A program made the translations under genes and the position numbers. The notes below the pieces were generated by a model. It was not told the origin of the DNA and searched no databases. It saw nothing but the letters and a program-made list of their open reading frames with translations. Shown here one piece after another: positions 1-5,115 of a stretch of 5,115 bases of DNA. This stretch comes from an uncultured Roseovarius sp. (GTDB lineage: Bacteria; Pseudomonadota; Alphaproteobacteria; Rhodobacterales; Rhodobacteraceae): NCBI GenBank assembly GCA_913055965.1, contig CAJXKX010000196.1, forward strand, positions 1 to 5,115, read 5' to 3'. The first letter of the stretch is position 1, and each line of letters begins with the position of its first letter.

Positions 1-396
1 ATTCAGATCGGCATCGATATCGCCGCGCCCCGCGGCGCGCGTGTAGGCCCCGGTCAGCAGGTTCTCCTCGACCGTCAGGTGCTCGAAGCAATGCCGCCCC
101 TCCATCACCTGCACCACGCCCTTCTTCACCAGATCCGAGGGCAGCAGGTCCTGCACCCGCTCGCCGCGATAGCGGATCGTGCCCTTGGTGACCTCGCCGC
201 GTTCGGATTTCAGCAGGTTCGAGATCGCCTTGAGCGTGGTGGTCTTGCCCGCCCCGTTGCCGCCCAGAAGGGCGGTGATCCCGCCCTTGGGCACCTTGAG
301 GCTCACGCCCTTGAGCACGAGGATCACGTGGTTGTAGATCACCTCGATATTGTTGACCTCGAGAAGCGCCTCGTCGGTCCGTCCTGCATCCAGCAT
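1..396 (-). CDS. livF: LivF-type ABC transporter ATP-binding protein, N-terminal part (runs off left edge)
   Basis: This is the ATPase subunit of a Liv/HAAT importer, which hydrolyses ATP on the cytoplasmic side to drive uptake through the LivH/LivM permeases. The frame gives 132 residues (MLDAGRTDEALLEVNNIEVIY at the start) and is still open at position 1, so roughly half of a usual 235-275-residue LivF is present. The A-loop aromatic is probably Y21. Walker A is G45-G-N-G-A-G-K-T52, with the second position Gly where LivF proteins often have Ala. The Q-loop Gln is Q96, followed by M-E-G-R-H-C-F and the LTVEENL stretch typical of LivF. The ABC signature, Walker B and H-loop lie outside the window. 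The ATG at 396 is chosen because CGGAG (409-405) sits 8 bases upstream and no other in-frame start fits better. It follows the binding-protein gene after a 129-base gap that contains a hairpin. Family assignment is secure; the substrate is not known. Confidence 0.93.
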   Translation of the reverse strand, partial: MLDAGRTDEALLEVNNIEVIYNHVILVLKGVSLKVPKGGITALLGGNGAGKTTTLKAISNLLKSERGEVTKGTIRYRGERVQDLLPSDLVKKGVVQVMEGRHCFEHLTVEENLLTGAYTRAAGRGDIDADLN

Positions 397-464
397 CGCC
401 CCGGCTCCGTGTCCTCGGGCCGCGCCCGCCCGTCCTGGGCACCGCATCCCGGTTTCTTCTTGGC

Positions 465-510
465 AAAAATACCCAGATCGTCCGGCCGCCACCCCGTGCG
501 GCGGCCGGAC
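465..510 (-). terminator. Perfect 11-bp stem-loop followed by a T-run, between binding protein and livF
   Basis: On the minus strand GTCCGGCCGCC (510-500) pairs perfectly with GGCGGCCGGAC (490-480) across a 9-base loop (499-491). A run of five T follows at 469-465, but 10 bases separate it from the stem, further than in a classical intrinsic terminator. It begins 15 bases after the binding-protein stop. I infer a partial terminator or an mRNA 3'-end stabiliser that lets the binding protein be made in excess over livF. It could also be a plain REP-like palindrome. Because livF belongs functionally to the same transporter, full termination here is less likely than attenuation. Confidence 0.5.
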
Positions 511-525
511 AGTGTCATACCGGCC

Positions 526-1812
526 TCAGCAGCCCGGCTCGATGCCGTTCTCGGCGGCGAACTGCGCCGAATCCTCGGCGACCAGCTGCGAGATGATCTC
601 CTGGTCCGACTGGTAGTAGTCGGTGATCAGCTCGAACTCGCCCGCCTCGAAATTCCACTGCGACACGGCACCATAGCCGTTGCCGCCGTGATTCTCGCAC
701 GAGACGCTGAACTCGGGGCCGAAATTGGGCAGGCCCAGCGCCGCCATCTTCTCCTCGGTCATCACGAGGTTCTCCATGCCGTCGCGCATCTGCTCGGCAT
801 TGATGGCGCTCACGCCGTGCATCTCCTGCGCGGTCTTGATCGCCTCGGCGGCCAGCATCGCGGCATACATGCCGCGGTTGTACAGCACCGTGCCCACCTG
901 ATCGCCCGCGCCCGCGGCCTTGCCGGCATCCACGACATGCGTGCGGATGTCGTCATAGACCGGGTAGTCGTCGCCCAGGTTGTGGAAGGTCAGCGCCTTG
1001 TAGCCATCGGCCCCCGCGCCCGCCGGTTTCACGTCGTTCTCGGAGCCGGACCACCAGATGCCGATGAACTGGTCCATCGGAAAGCGGATGTTCACGGCCT
1101 CCTGGATGGCGACCTGGTTCATCACGCCCCAGCCCCACATGATCACGTTGTCGGGCCGCTCGCGGCGGATCTGCAGCCATTGCGACTTCTGCTCCTGGCC
1201 CGGGTGATCCACCGGCAGCAGCATCAGCTCGAACCCGTGCTTCTCGGCGAGGTTCTCCAGCGTGCGGATGGGCTCCTTGCCGTAGGCGGAGTTGTGATAG
1301 ACCAGCGCGATCTTGCGCCCCGAGATGTCGCCGCCGTTCTCGTTCAGGATATGGGTGATCGCGTGGCTCGCGCCGTCCCAGTAGTTGGCGGGATAGTTGA
1401 ACACGTAGCGAAACACCGCGCCGTTCTTGGCCGAGGTGCGCCCGTAGCCCATCGTGTGAAGCGGGATGCCGTCGGCGGTGGCCTTGGGGATCAGCTGATA
1501 GGTGATGCCCGTCGAAAGCGGCTGGTAGACCAGCGCGCCGCTGCCCGCGCCCTTGGTGGCCTCGTAGCACTCGACACCCTTCTCGGTGTTGTAGCCGGTC
1601 TCGCATTCCACGAGGTTGATCTTTTCCCCGCCGATGCCGCCATCGCGCTCGTTGAGCAGCGTGAAATAGTCCTGGTAGCCGTCCGAGAACGGGATGCCGT
1701 TCGCGGCATAGGGGCCGGTGCGATAGCTGGTGTCGACGATGGTCAGCTCGGCCAGGGCCGGGCCCGTGGCCATCAGCGCCGCGAAGGCGGCGGTCATCAG
1801 TTTCTGTTTCAT
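526..1812 (-). CDS. Periplasmic substrate-binding protein of a Liv/HAAT-type ABC transporter
   Basis: A 428-residue periplasmic receptor of the Peripla_BP_6 (LivJ/LivK-like) family that captures the solute and delivers it to LivH/LivM. Residues 1-21 are a Sec signal peptide: K2, Q3, K4, a hydrophobic core, then A-L-A before E22, with no lipobox Cys, as expected for a Gram-negative soluble protein. The mature protein opens with ELTIVDTSYRTGPYA, then a GYQDYF stretch and NERDGGIGG (55-62), the usual family pattern near the first binding loop. LVYHNSAYGKEPI (170-182) matches the strand-loop-helix where LivK-type proteins carry an S-x-Y-G-x-ligand segment. Four Cys occur in the mature chain (70, 82, 372 and the last residue 428). 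C70-C82 could form the small disulfide seen in LivJ. It is longer than LivJ (about 345 mature residues), like receptors for aromatic or other organic acids. The substrate cannot be told from sequence. The ATG at 1812 is chosen for the signal peptide and a GGGAGG site upstream; an in-frame upstream ATG at 1875 would put 21 polar residues before the signal. Confidence 0.92.
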   Translation of the reverse strand: MKQKLMTAAFAALMATGPALAELTIVDTSYRTGPYAANGIPFSDGYQDYFTLLNERDGGIGGEKINLVECETGYNTEKGVECYEATKGAGSGALVYQPLSTGITYQLIPKATADGIPLHTMGYGRTSAKNGAVFRYVFNYPANYWDGASHAITHILNENGGDISGRKIALVYHNSAYGKEPIRTLENLAEKHGFELMLLPVDHPGQEQKSQWLQIRRERPDNVIMWGWGVMNQVAIQEAVNIRFPMDQFIGIWWSGSENDVKPAGAGADGYKALTFHNLGDDYPVYDDIRTHVVDAGKAAGAGDQVGTVLYNRGMYAAMLAAEAIKTAQEMHGVSAINAEQMRDGMENLVMTEEKMAALGLPNFGPEFSVSCENHGGNGYGAVSQWNFEAGEFELITDYYQSDQEIISQLVAEDSAQFAAENGIEPGC

Positions 1813-1820
1813 CGGTTCAT

Positions 1821-1830
1821 TTCCTCCCTT
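1821..1830 (-). promoter_or_regulatory. Ribosome binding site of the substrate-binding protein
   Basis: The minus strand reads AAGGGAGGAA here, with the AGG ending 10 bases before the ATG at 1812. This strong Shine-Dalgarno match, with the signal peptide directly after the ATG, decides the start at 1812 over the in-frame ATG at 1875. Confidence 0.75.
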
Positions 1831-1853
1831 GGTTTTCTCCGATGTCGTCGTAG

Positions 1854-1871
1854 GGCGGGGTTCCCCCCGCC
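1854..1871 (-). repeat. Short GC-rich palindrome between livM and the binding-protein gene
   Basis: GGCGGGG (1871-1865 on the minus strand) and CCCCGCC (1860-1854) form a perfect 7-bp stem with a 4-base loop. It lies in the 75-base gap between livM and the binding protein and has no T-run after it, so it is not an intrinsic terminator. On the plus strand its context is TAGGGCGGGG-loop-CCCCGCC. From memory, similar TAGGGCGGG/CCCGCC palindromes are scattered between genes in Rhodobacteraceae, so this may be one copy of such a dispersed element, or an mRNA processing or stability hairpin upstream of the binding-protein message. Confidence 0.5.
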
Positions 1872-1887
1872 GCACCCCTCGGACCCC

Positions 1888-2964
1888 TCAATGCGGGAAG
1901 GGCCAAAGCCTCAGTTTCTCCTTGGCCACGCGCCACAGCTGCGCCAGCCCGTGCGGCTCGGCGATCAGGAACACGATGATCAGCGACCCCACGATGATGA
2001 ATTCCAAGTGCGCGGCCAGGTCCGTGGGCCAGCCCAGCCCCCCCACCAGCGTGTTCTTCAAGAGCACCGGCAACAGCACCAGGAACGCCGCCCCGGCAAA
2101 GCTGCCGAAGATCGAGCCGAGCCCGCCGATGATCACCATGAACAGCACGAGGAACGACTTGTTGATGCCGAAGGCCTCGCCCACCTCGACGGCGCCCAGG
2201 TAGACGGCAAAGAACAGCGCCCCCGAGATGCCCACGAAAAAGCCCGAGACGGCAAAGGCCGACAGCTTGGCCTTCAAGGGGTTCACCCCGATGATCTCGG
2301 CGGCGATATCCATGTCGCGGATGGCCATCCACTTGCGCCCCGCCATGCCGCGCGTCAGGTTGCGCGCGATGATCGCCGAGGCCACCACGAAGACGAGGCA
2401 GAAGAGATAGGCCGCCCAGGGTGCGGTCTCCGCGCCGGTGACCGGCACGCCGAAGATCGTGCGCTCGGGCGCGTTGATCTGCCCCGAGGCGGAATAGTTG
2501 TAGAACCACCCCACCCGGTTGAAGAGCCACACGAGGAAGAACTGCGCCGCCAGCGTCGCCACCGCGAGGTAGAACCCCTTGATGCGCAAGCTTGGCAGAC
2601 CGAACAGCACGCAGACCGCCGCCGTCACCCCGCCCGCGAGGATGATGTGGAAAAAGATGCTCACCTCGGGAAAGCCGGTCATCAGCTTGTAGCAGGCATA
2701 GGCCCCCACCGCCATGAACCCCCCGGTGCCGAGCGACACCTGCCCGCAATAGCCCACCAGGATATTCAGCCCGATGGCGGCGATGGCGTAGATCAGGAAC
2801 GGCAGGAAAACCGCGTTCACCCAGTAGTCGTTGATCACGAAGGGCACCACGGCGAAGGCCGCGACCAGCACCGCGTAATAGCGGTAGCGGTCGAACCTGA
2901 TCGGAAAGGTCTGGCTGTCGTCGGTATAGGAGGTCTTGAAATCCCCTGCTTCACGGTAAAACAT
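1888..2964 (-). CDS. livM: LivM-type ABC transporter permease
   Basis: A 358-residue inner-membrane permease of the BPD_transp_2 (LivM) family, pairing with LivH to form the translocation path. It has a soluble N-terminal stretch of about 28 residues ending in RFDRYRYY, then hydrophobic segments near 29-46, 50-70, 76-95, 102-122, 130-150, 181-201, 236-258, 268-302 and 318-337. Hallmarks are NILVGYCGQVSLGTGGFMAVGAYA (within 67-90), the LivM signature, and GRKWMAIRDMDIAAEIIGVN (209-228), the cytoplasmic coupling loop that contacts the ATPases. LRIKGFYLAVATLA (126-139) is also typical. Length and segment order are normal. The start ATG at 2964 has GGAGGTG 7 bases upstream, inside the end of the preceding small gene, whose stop is only 1 base away. 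An in-frame ATG at 3051 would add 29 residues overlapping the small gene and is rejected. Transport substrate is unknown. Confidence 0.94.
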   Translation of the reverse strand: MFYREAGDFKTSYTDDSQTFPIRFDRYRYYAVLVAAFAVVPFVINDYWVNAVFLPFLIYAIAAIGLNILVGYCGQVSLGTGGFMAVGAYACYKLMTGFPEVSIFFHIILAGGVTAAVCVLFGLPSLRIKGFYLAVATLAAQFFLVWLFNRVGWFYNYSASGQINAPERTIFGVPVTGAETAPWAAYLFCLVFVVASAIIARNLTRGMAGRKWMAIRDMDIAAEIIGVNPLKAKLSAFAVSGFFVGISGALFFAVYLGAVEVGEAFGINKSFLVLFMVIIGGLGSIFGSFAGAAFLVLLPVLLKNTLVGGLGWPTDLAAHLEFIIVGSLIIVFLIAEPHGLAQLWRVAKEKLRLWPFPH

Positions 2965-2980
2965 CTCAGAGCACCTCCCC
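2965..2980 (-). promoter_or_regulatory. livM ribosome binding site embedded in the end of the upstream small gene
   Basis: The minus strand reads GGGGAGGTGCTCTGAG immediately before the livM ATG (2964). The Shine-Dalgarno match GGAGGTG lies within the last three sense codons of the small membrane protein gene, and that gene's TGA (2968-2966) sits one base before the livM start. This arrangement decides the livM start and points to translational coupling. Confidence 0.8.
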
Positions 2981-3223
2981 ATGGATTTGGTCGTCGTCGT
3001 CGCGCCTTGCCGCGCGATTGGCGGGCCTTGCATAGCCCGTCGCCTCGGCATGGCGCACCAGCCACAGGAAGGCGAGCATCCCCACGCCGCCGCCCATGGC
3101 CGCCAGCAGCGCGGCGGTGATCATCTGCCCGGTATGGCCGACCCCTGCGGTCAGCGCGAGATAGCCGAAGGCCCAGAAGCCCCCCCAGGCGATCACGTTC
3201 AGGATGGCGATGAGCTTGTGCAT
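2966..3223 (-). CDS. Small two-helix membrane protein of unknown function, between livH and livM
   Basis: An 85-residue protein starting MHKLIAILNVIAWGGFWAFGY. Two hydrophobic segments are evident, about residues 4-26 and 33-56, followed by a charged, probably cytoplasmic tail (R-H-A-E ... N-R-A-A-R-R-D-D-D-D-Q-I-H-G-E-V-L). I recognise no catalytic motif and no named family. Its place is telling: the start is 4 bases after the livH stop and the stop is 1 base before the livM start, so it is almost certainly co-translated with both permeases. Reading through from upstream, an in-frame ATG at 3301 would add 26 residues wholly inside livH and is unlikely. I infer a small accessory subunit of the transporter, or a membrane chaperone for it. 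Reality as a gene is supported by the tight packing, the alternative frame from its neighbours and clean membrane-protein composition. The D-D-D-D run comes from a short GAC/GAT tandem. Confidence 0.8.
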   Translation of the reverse strand: MHKLIAILNVIAWGGFWAFGYLALTAGVGHTGQMITAALLAAMGGGVGMLAFLWLVRHAEATGYARPANRAARRDDDDQIHGEVL

Positions 3224-3240
3224 CTCCTCACACCCTCTCG
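3221..3240 (-). promoter_or_regulatory. Stop-start coupling site between livH and the small gene
   Basis: The minus strand reads CGAGAGGGTGTGAGGAGATG. The livH stop TGA (3230-3228) is followed by GGAG and then directly by the ATG of the small gene. GGAG touching the start codon is too close for ordinary use, while GAGAGGG 10 bases upstream is a workable site. The layout suggests that ribosomes ending livH reinitiate on the small gene. Confidence 0.55.
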
Positions 3241-4187
3241 ATGATCTTCTCGCCGAACAGGCCCTGCGGCCGGAACACGAGAAAGATGAGCGCCAGCACA
3301 TAGGCGAACCAGTTCTCGGTAGCCCCCCCCACCAGCGGGCCGACGGCGAATTCGAACAGCTTCTCGCCCACGCCGATGATCAGCCCGCCGACGATGGCGC
3401 CGGGGATCGAGGTGAAGCCGCCCAGCATCAGCACCGGCAGCGCCTTGAGCGCGATCAGCGACAGCGAGAACTGCACCCCCATCTTGGTGCCCCACATGAT
3501 CCCCGCGACCAGCGCCACGAAGCCCGCCAGCGACCACACCATCACCCAGATGAAGTTGAGCGAGATGCCCACCGACAGCGCCGCCTGGTGGTCGTCGGCC
3601 ACCGCGCGCATGGCGCGGCCATGCTTGGAATATTGCGAGAAGATGACCAGTGCGATCACCAGCAGCGCCGCCACAAGCGTCGCCCACAGGTCGAGATTGT
3701 CGATGAAGAAGCCATAGCCGAAGATGCCGTAGGTCGCCTCGTCGATCACCGTGTTGATACCCTGCGGCAGGCCCACGTCCAGCGTCTTGATATCGGCCCC
3801 CCACATGATGTCGCCGAAGCCTTCGAGGAAATAGGCCAGCCCGATCGTGGCCATGAACAGGATGATCGGCTCCTGCCCGACGAGGTGGCGAAAGATGAAC
3901 TGGTTGACCGCCCAGGCGAGCGCCACCATCACCAGCATGGTCAGCAGGATCGCGCCCAGCGCCGGGACGTGCCAGCCGAAATGGTGCACCTCGGTGCCGA
4001 AGATGGCGTTGATGAGATGCGCAAAGGGCACCTGCCCCTCCATGATCCCCACCAGCGTCAGCGCGGCAAAGAGCGCCAGCACCCCCTGCGCGAAGTTGAA
4101 GATGCCGCTGGCCTTGAAGATCAGCACGAAGCCCAGCGCCACCAGCGCGTAGAGCACCCCGGCCATGAGGCCGTTGAACACCCGCAT
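3228..4187 (-). CDS. livH: LivH-type ABC transporter permease, native start probably lost at a junction
   Basis: An inner-membrane permease of the BPD_transp_2 (LivH) family; partner of LivM. Counted from the ATG at 4187 it has 319 residues. NGLMAGVLYALVALGFVLIF (5-24) followed by KASGIFNFAQG (25-35) is the classical LivH opening. HGRAMRAVADDHQAALSVGI (189-208) is the cytoplasmic coupling loop to the ATPases, and FRPQGLFG (305-312) is the usual LivH ending. Hydrophobic segments lie near 6-24, 34-48, 75-97, 107-125, 166-185, 211-232, 243-275 and 291-305. What is odd is the 5' end. No Shine-Dalgarno sequence precedes the ATG at 4187, the frame is open well beyond it into a dehydratase-like segment, and only about four residues precede the conserved N-G-L-M-A-G, where LivH proteins usually have roughly 8-12. 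I infer the first few codons and the native start are replaced by the join, so 4187 is a nominal boundary. The C-terminal end is intact. Confidence 0.88.
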   Translation of the reverse strand: MRVFNGLMAGVLYALVALGFVLIFKASGIFNFAQGVLALFAALTLVGIMEGQVPFAHLINAIFGTEVHHFGWHVPALGAILLTMLVMVALAWAVNQFIFRHLVGQEPIILFMATIGLAYFLEGFGDIMWGADIKTLDVGLPQGINTVIDEATYGIFGYGFFIDNLDLWATLVAALLVIALVIFSQYSKHGRAMRAVADDHQAALSVGISLNFIWVMVWSLAGFVALVAGIMWGTKMGVQFSLSLIALKALPVLMLGGFTSIPGAIVGGLIIGVGEKLFEFAVGPLVGGATENWFAYVLALIFLVFRPQGLFGEKIIERV

Positions 4188-4340
4188 GTCGAGGTTTCGG
4201 CCGGTGATGATCGTCGCGGTCGGGCCGCGCGCGGTGATCTTGCCGGCCAGAAGCGCGGCGTGGGCCACGGCGCAGGCGCCCTCGGCCACCAGCGCGTCCT
4301 CGTAGTAAAGCGTCTGCATGCCCGTGAGGATCTCCTCCTC
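4188..4340 (-). pseudogene. C-terminal fragment of a PLP-dependent threonine dehydratase-family enzyme (IlvA/EutB-like)
   Basis: About 51 codons in the same frame as the segments on each side read E-E-E-I-L-T-G-M-Q-T-L-Y-Y, then DALVAEGACAVAHAALLAGK, then ITARGPTATIITGRNLD. This matches the end of the catalytic domain of fold-type II PLP enzymes of the threonine/serine dehydratase family: the (V/L)VEG(A/S)GAV helix start, the A-A-L-L-x-G-K turn and the final strand ending S/T-G-(G/R)-N-(I/L)-D. The G-R-N-(L/I)-D form, rather than G-G-N, recalls hydroxyectoine-utilisation dehydratase EutB, common in marine alphaproteobacteria; that detail is from memory. The PLP lysine and most of the enzyme are absent, so the fragment has no activity on its own. 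It is flanked by gyrA sequence on the 5' side and livH on the 3' side, with no start or stop codon of its own. Confidence 0.7.
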
Positions 4341-4358
4341 CGTGACCAGCACCACCTC
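4341..4358 (-). other. Probable junction between gyrA and the dehydratase fragment (shared E-V-V-L-V-T codons)
   Basis: The minus strand reads GAGGTGGTGCTGGTCACG, coding E-V-V-L-V-T. GyrA pinwheel blades carry a K-D-E-V-V-L-V-T-like strand here, and threonine dehydratase-family proteins carry a D-(E/D)-(I/V)-V-L-V-(S/T)-E-E-E-I stretch at the equivalent point before their C-terminal helices. Both families could therefore supply these bases, so the exact join cannot be placed within them. This shared patch would explain why the join keeps the reading frame. Confidence 0.55.
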
Positions 4359-5115
4359 GTCCTTGCCGGTGGTCAGGCGCGCGCCGATCAGCACGTTGCC
4401 CTCCTCGAGGTTGATCGCGATGATCCCGTCCTTGCGGTAGTTGCGGAAGTCGTTCAGCGGCGTCTTCTTCACCTTCCCGCTGCGGGTGGCGAACAACACG
4501 TAGCCGGCGTCCTCGCGGAAGGTCACGTCGTTGCCGTCCTCGTCGGTCGCCCGCTCGAGGCGCAGCATCGCCGCGATCGACTCCTCGGGCTGCAGGTTGA
4601 GCACGTTCTTGATGCTCCGCCCCTTCGACGCCCGCGATCCCTCGGGGATCTCGTAGACCCGCTCGACGTAGACCCGCCCGGTGTTGGTGAAGAACATCAG
4701 GTAGTCGTGGGCCTGCACCGAGAACAGCTGCTCGACGAAGTCCTGCTCGTCGGGGTCGGAGGCGTTGCGCGTCTCCATCCCCCGCACCCCCTTGCCGCCG
4801 CGGCCCTGGACGCGGTACTCGCTGGCCGGCGTGCGCTTGACGTAGCCGCGGTGGCTGAGGGTCACGATCATGCCCTCGTTGGCGATCAGGTCCTCGATCG
4901 CGATCTCGCCCTCGTCGGGGAGGATCGGGCAGCGACGCGGGGTCGCATGCTTCTCCTTCACCTCGCGAAGCTCGTCCTTGATGATCGCCAGCACCCGGGC
5001 CTCCTTGTCGAGGATGTCCATCAGGTCCCGGATCTCCTCGATCACCGCGTCGTACTCGGACTTGATCTTGTCCTGCTCCATCGCGGTGAGCTGGTAGAGA
5101 CGGAGCTCGAGGATC
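4341..5115 (-). pseudogene. gyrA: DNA gyrase subunit A, internal fragment (coiled coil end and first pinwheel blades), fused in frame downstream
   Basis: About 258 codons of GyrA, the breakage-reunion and DNA-wrapping subunit of gyrase. The frame is open at the right edge (I-L-E-L-R-L-Y-Q-L-T-A before the first internal Met), so the breakage-reunion domain with the active-site Tyr lies outside. Present are the returning arm of the coiled coil (D-K-I-K-S-E-Y to REVKEKHATPRR), then pinwheel blades beginning EIAIEDLIANEGMIVTLSHR, with the GyrA-box variant Q-G-R-G-G-K-G (canonical QRRGGKG), then FVEQLFSVQAHDYLMFFTNT with YEIPEGSRASKGRSIKNVL, then FREDAGYVLFATRSGKVKKT with FRNYRKDGIIAINLEEGN. The sequence breaks off in the fourth blade at D-E-V-V-L-V-T and turns into a dehydratase-like tail, so the last two and a half blades and stop are missing. 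The wording of the blades resembles Verrucomicrobiota GyrA more than alphaproteobacterial GyrA, unlike the transporter genes beside it; this is from memory. The most likely cause is a chimeric contig. Confidence 0.88.

Noticed and set aside
480..510. Operator or inverted-repeat binding site for a transcription factor
   Set aside because: The repeat is intra-operonic, GC-rich and closely spaced with a T-run after it, which fits an RNA hairpin better than a regulator site; no promoter elements are visible nearby.
1809..1820. Mini-ORF ATG-AAC-CGA-TGA overlapping the start of the binding-protein gene, possible translational control
   Set aside because: The Shine-Dalgarno sequence ends only 2 bases before this ATG, too close for use, while its spacing to the ATG at 1812 is workable. 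A chance match is more likely.
1817..2749. Minus-strand frame of 310 codons within livM in another phase
   Set aside because: Arg/Gly/Ala-rich shadow of livM, with no start signal and no recognisable domain.
2991..3006. GTC trinucleotide tandem (plus strand) as a microsatellite
   Set aside because: Only about four to five units, and explained by the Asp-Asp-Asp-Asp codons of the small membrane protein.
79..3120. A 1013-codon open frame on the plus strand, antisense to livF, the binding protein and livM
   Set aside because: Its composition is low-complexity (rich in His, Arg, Asp, Gly, Ala), it matches no family I know, and it spans several genes and both hairpins. Long antisense frames are expected opposite GC-rich genes; the minus-strand frames give clear protein families.
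3228..5081. A genuine 617-residue gyrase-permease fusion protein as a new biological system
   Set aside because: Each component is cut within a structural domain, the middle piece is a catalytic-domain remnant, and one join coincides with sequence compatible with both parents. This points to a chimera rather than a selected fusion.

Overview
All supported genes in this 5.1 kb GC-rich window lie on the minus strand, so the window reads biologically from right to left. About 80% of it (positions 1 to roughly 4187) is most of a branched-chain/hydrophobic amino acid-type (HAAT, Liv) ABC transporter operon. In transcription order it holds permease livH (probably missing its native start), a small two-helix membrane protein of unknown function, permease livM, a periplasmic substrate-binding protein with a Sec signal, and the first 132 codons of ATPase livF, which runs off the left edge. 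The second ATPase, livG, is not in the window. Protein style, the soluble (non-lipoprotein) binding protein and intergenic sequence motifs suggest an alphaproteobacterium, probably of the Rhodobacteraceae. That assignment is from memory of similar sequences, not from a search.

The right end is anomalous. A single stop-free reading frame runs from the right edge to the livH stop at 3228, and it reads as three unrelated proteins joined in frame. The first is about 258 codons of DNA gyrase subunit A (end of the coiled coil plus the first three and a half blades of the C-terminal beta-pinwheel). The second is about 50 codons from the C-terminal end of a PLP-dependent threonine dehydratase-family enzyme (IlvA/EutB-like). 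The third is livH. The gyrase part does not look alphaproteobacterial to me and resembles Verrucomicrobiota-type GyrA. The gyrA/dehydratase join falls in a stretch reading D-E-V-V-L-V-T, which suits both families. The simplest explanation is a chimera formed at short shared sequence, most likely an assembly or amplification artefact in environmental DNA. A real genomic rearrangement is the less likely alternative.

Within the transporter operon, livH, the small gene and livM are packed with gaps of 4 and 1 bases, which suggests translational coupling. Two stem-loops sit in the longer gaps: a 7-bp hairpin between livM and the binding protein, and a perfect 11-bp hairpin followed by a T-run between the binding protein and livF. 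They could set different expression levels along the operon. I see no convincing new defence, mobile or RNA system. The points most worth checking are the tripartite fusion and the small membrane protein embedded between the two permease genes.
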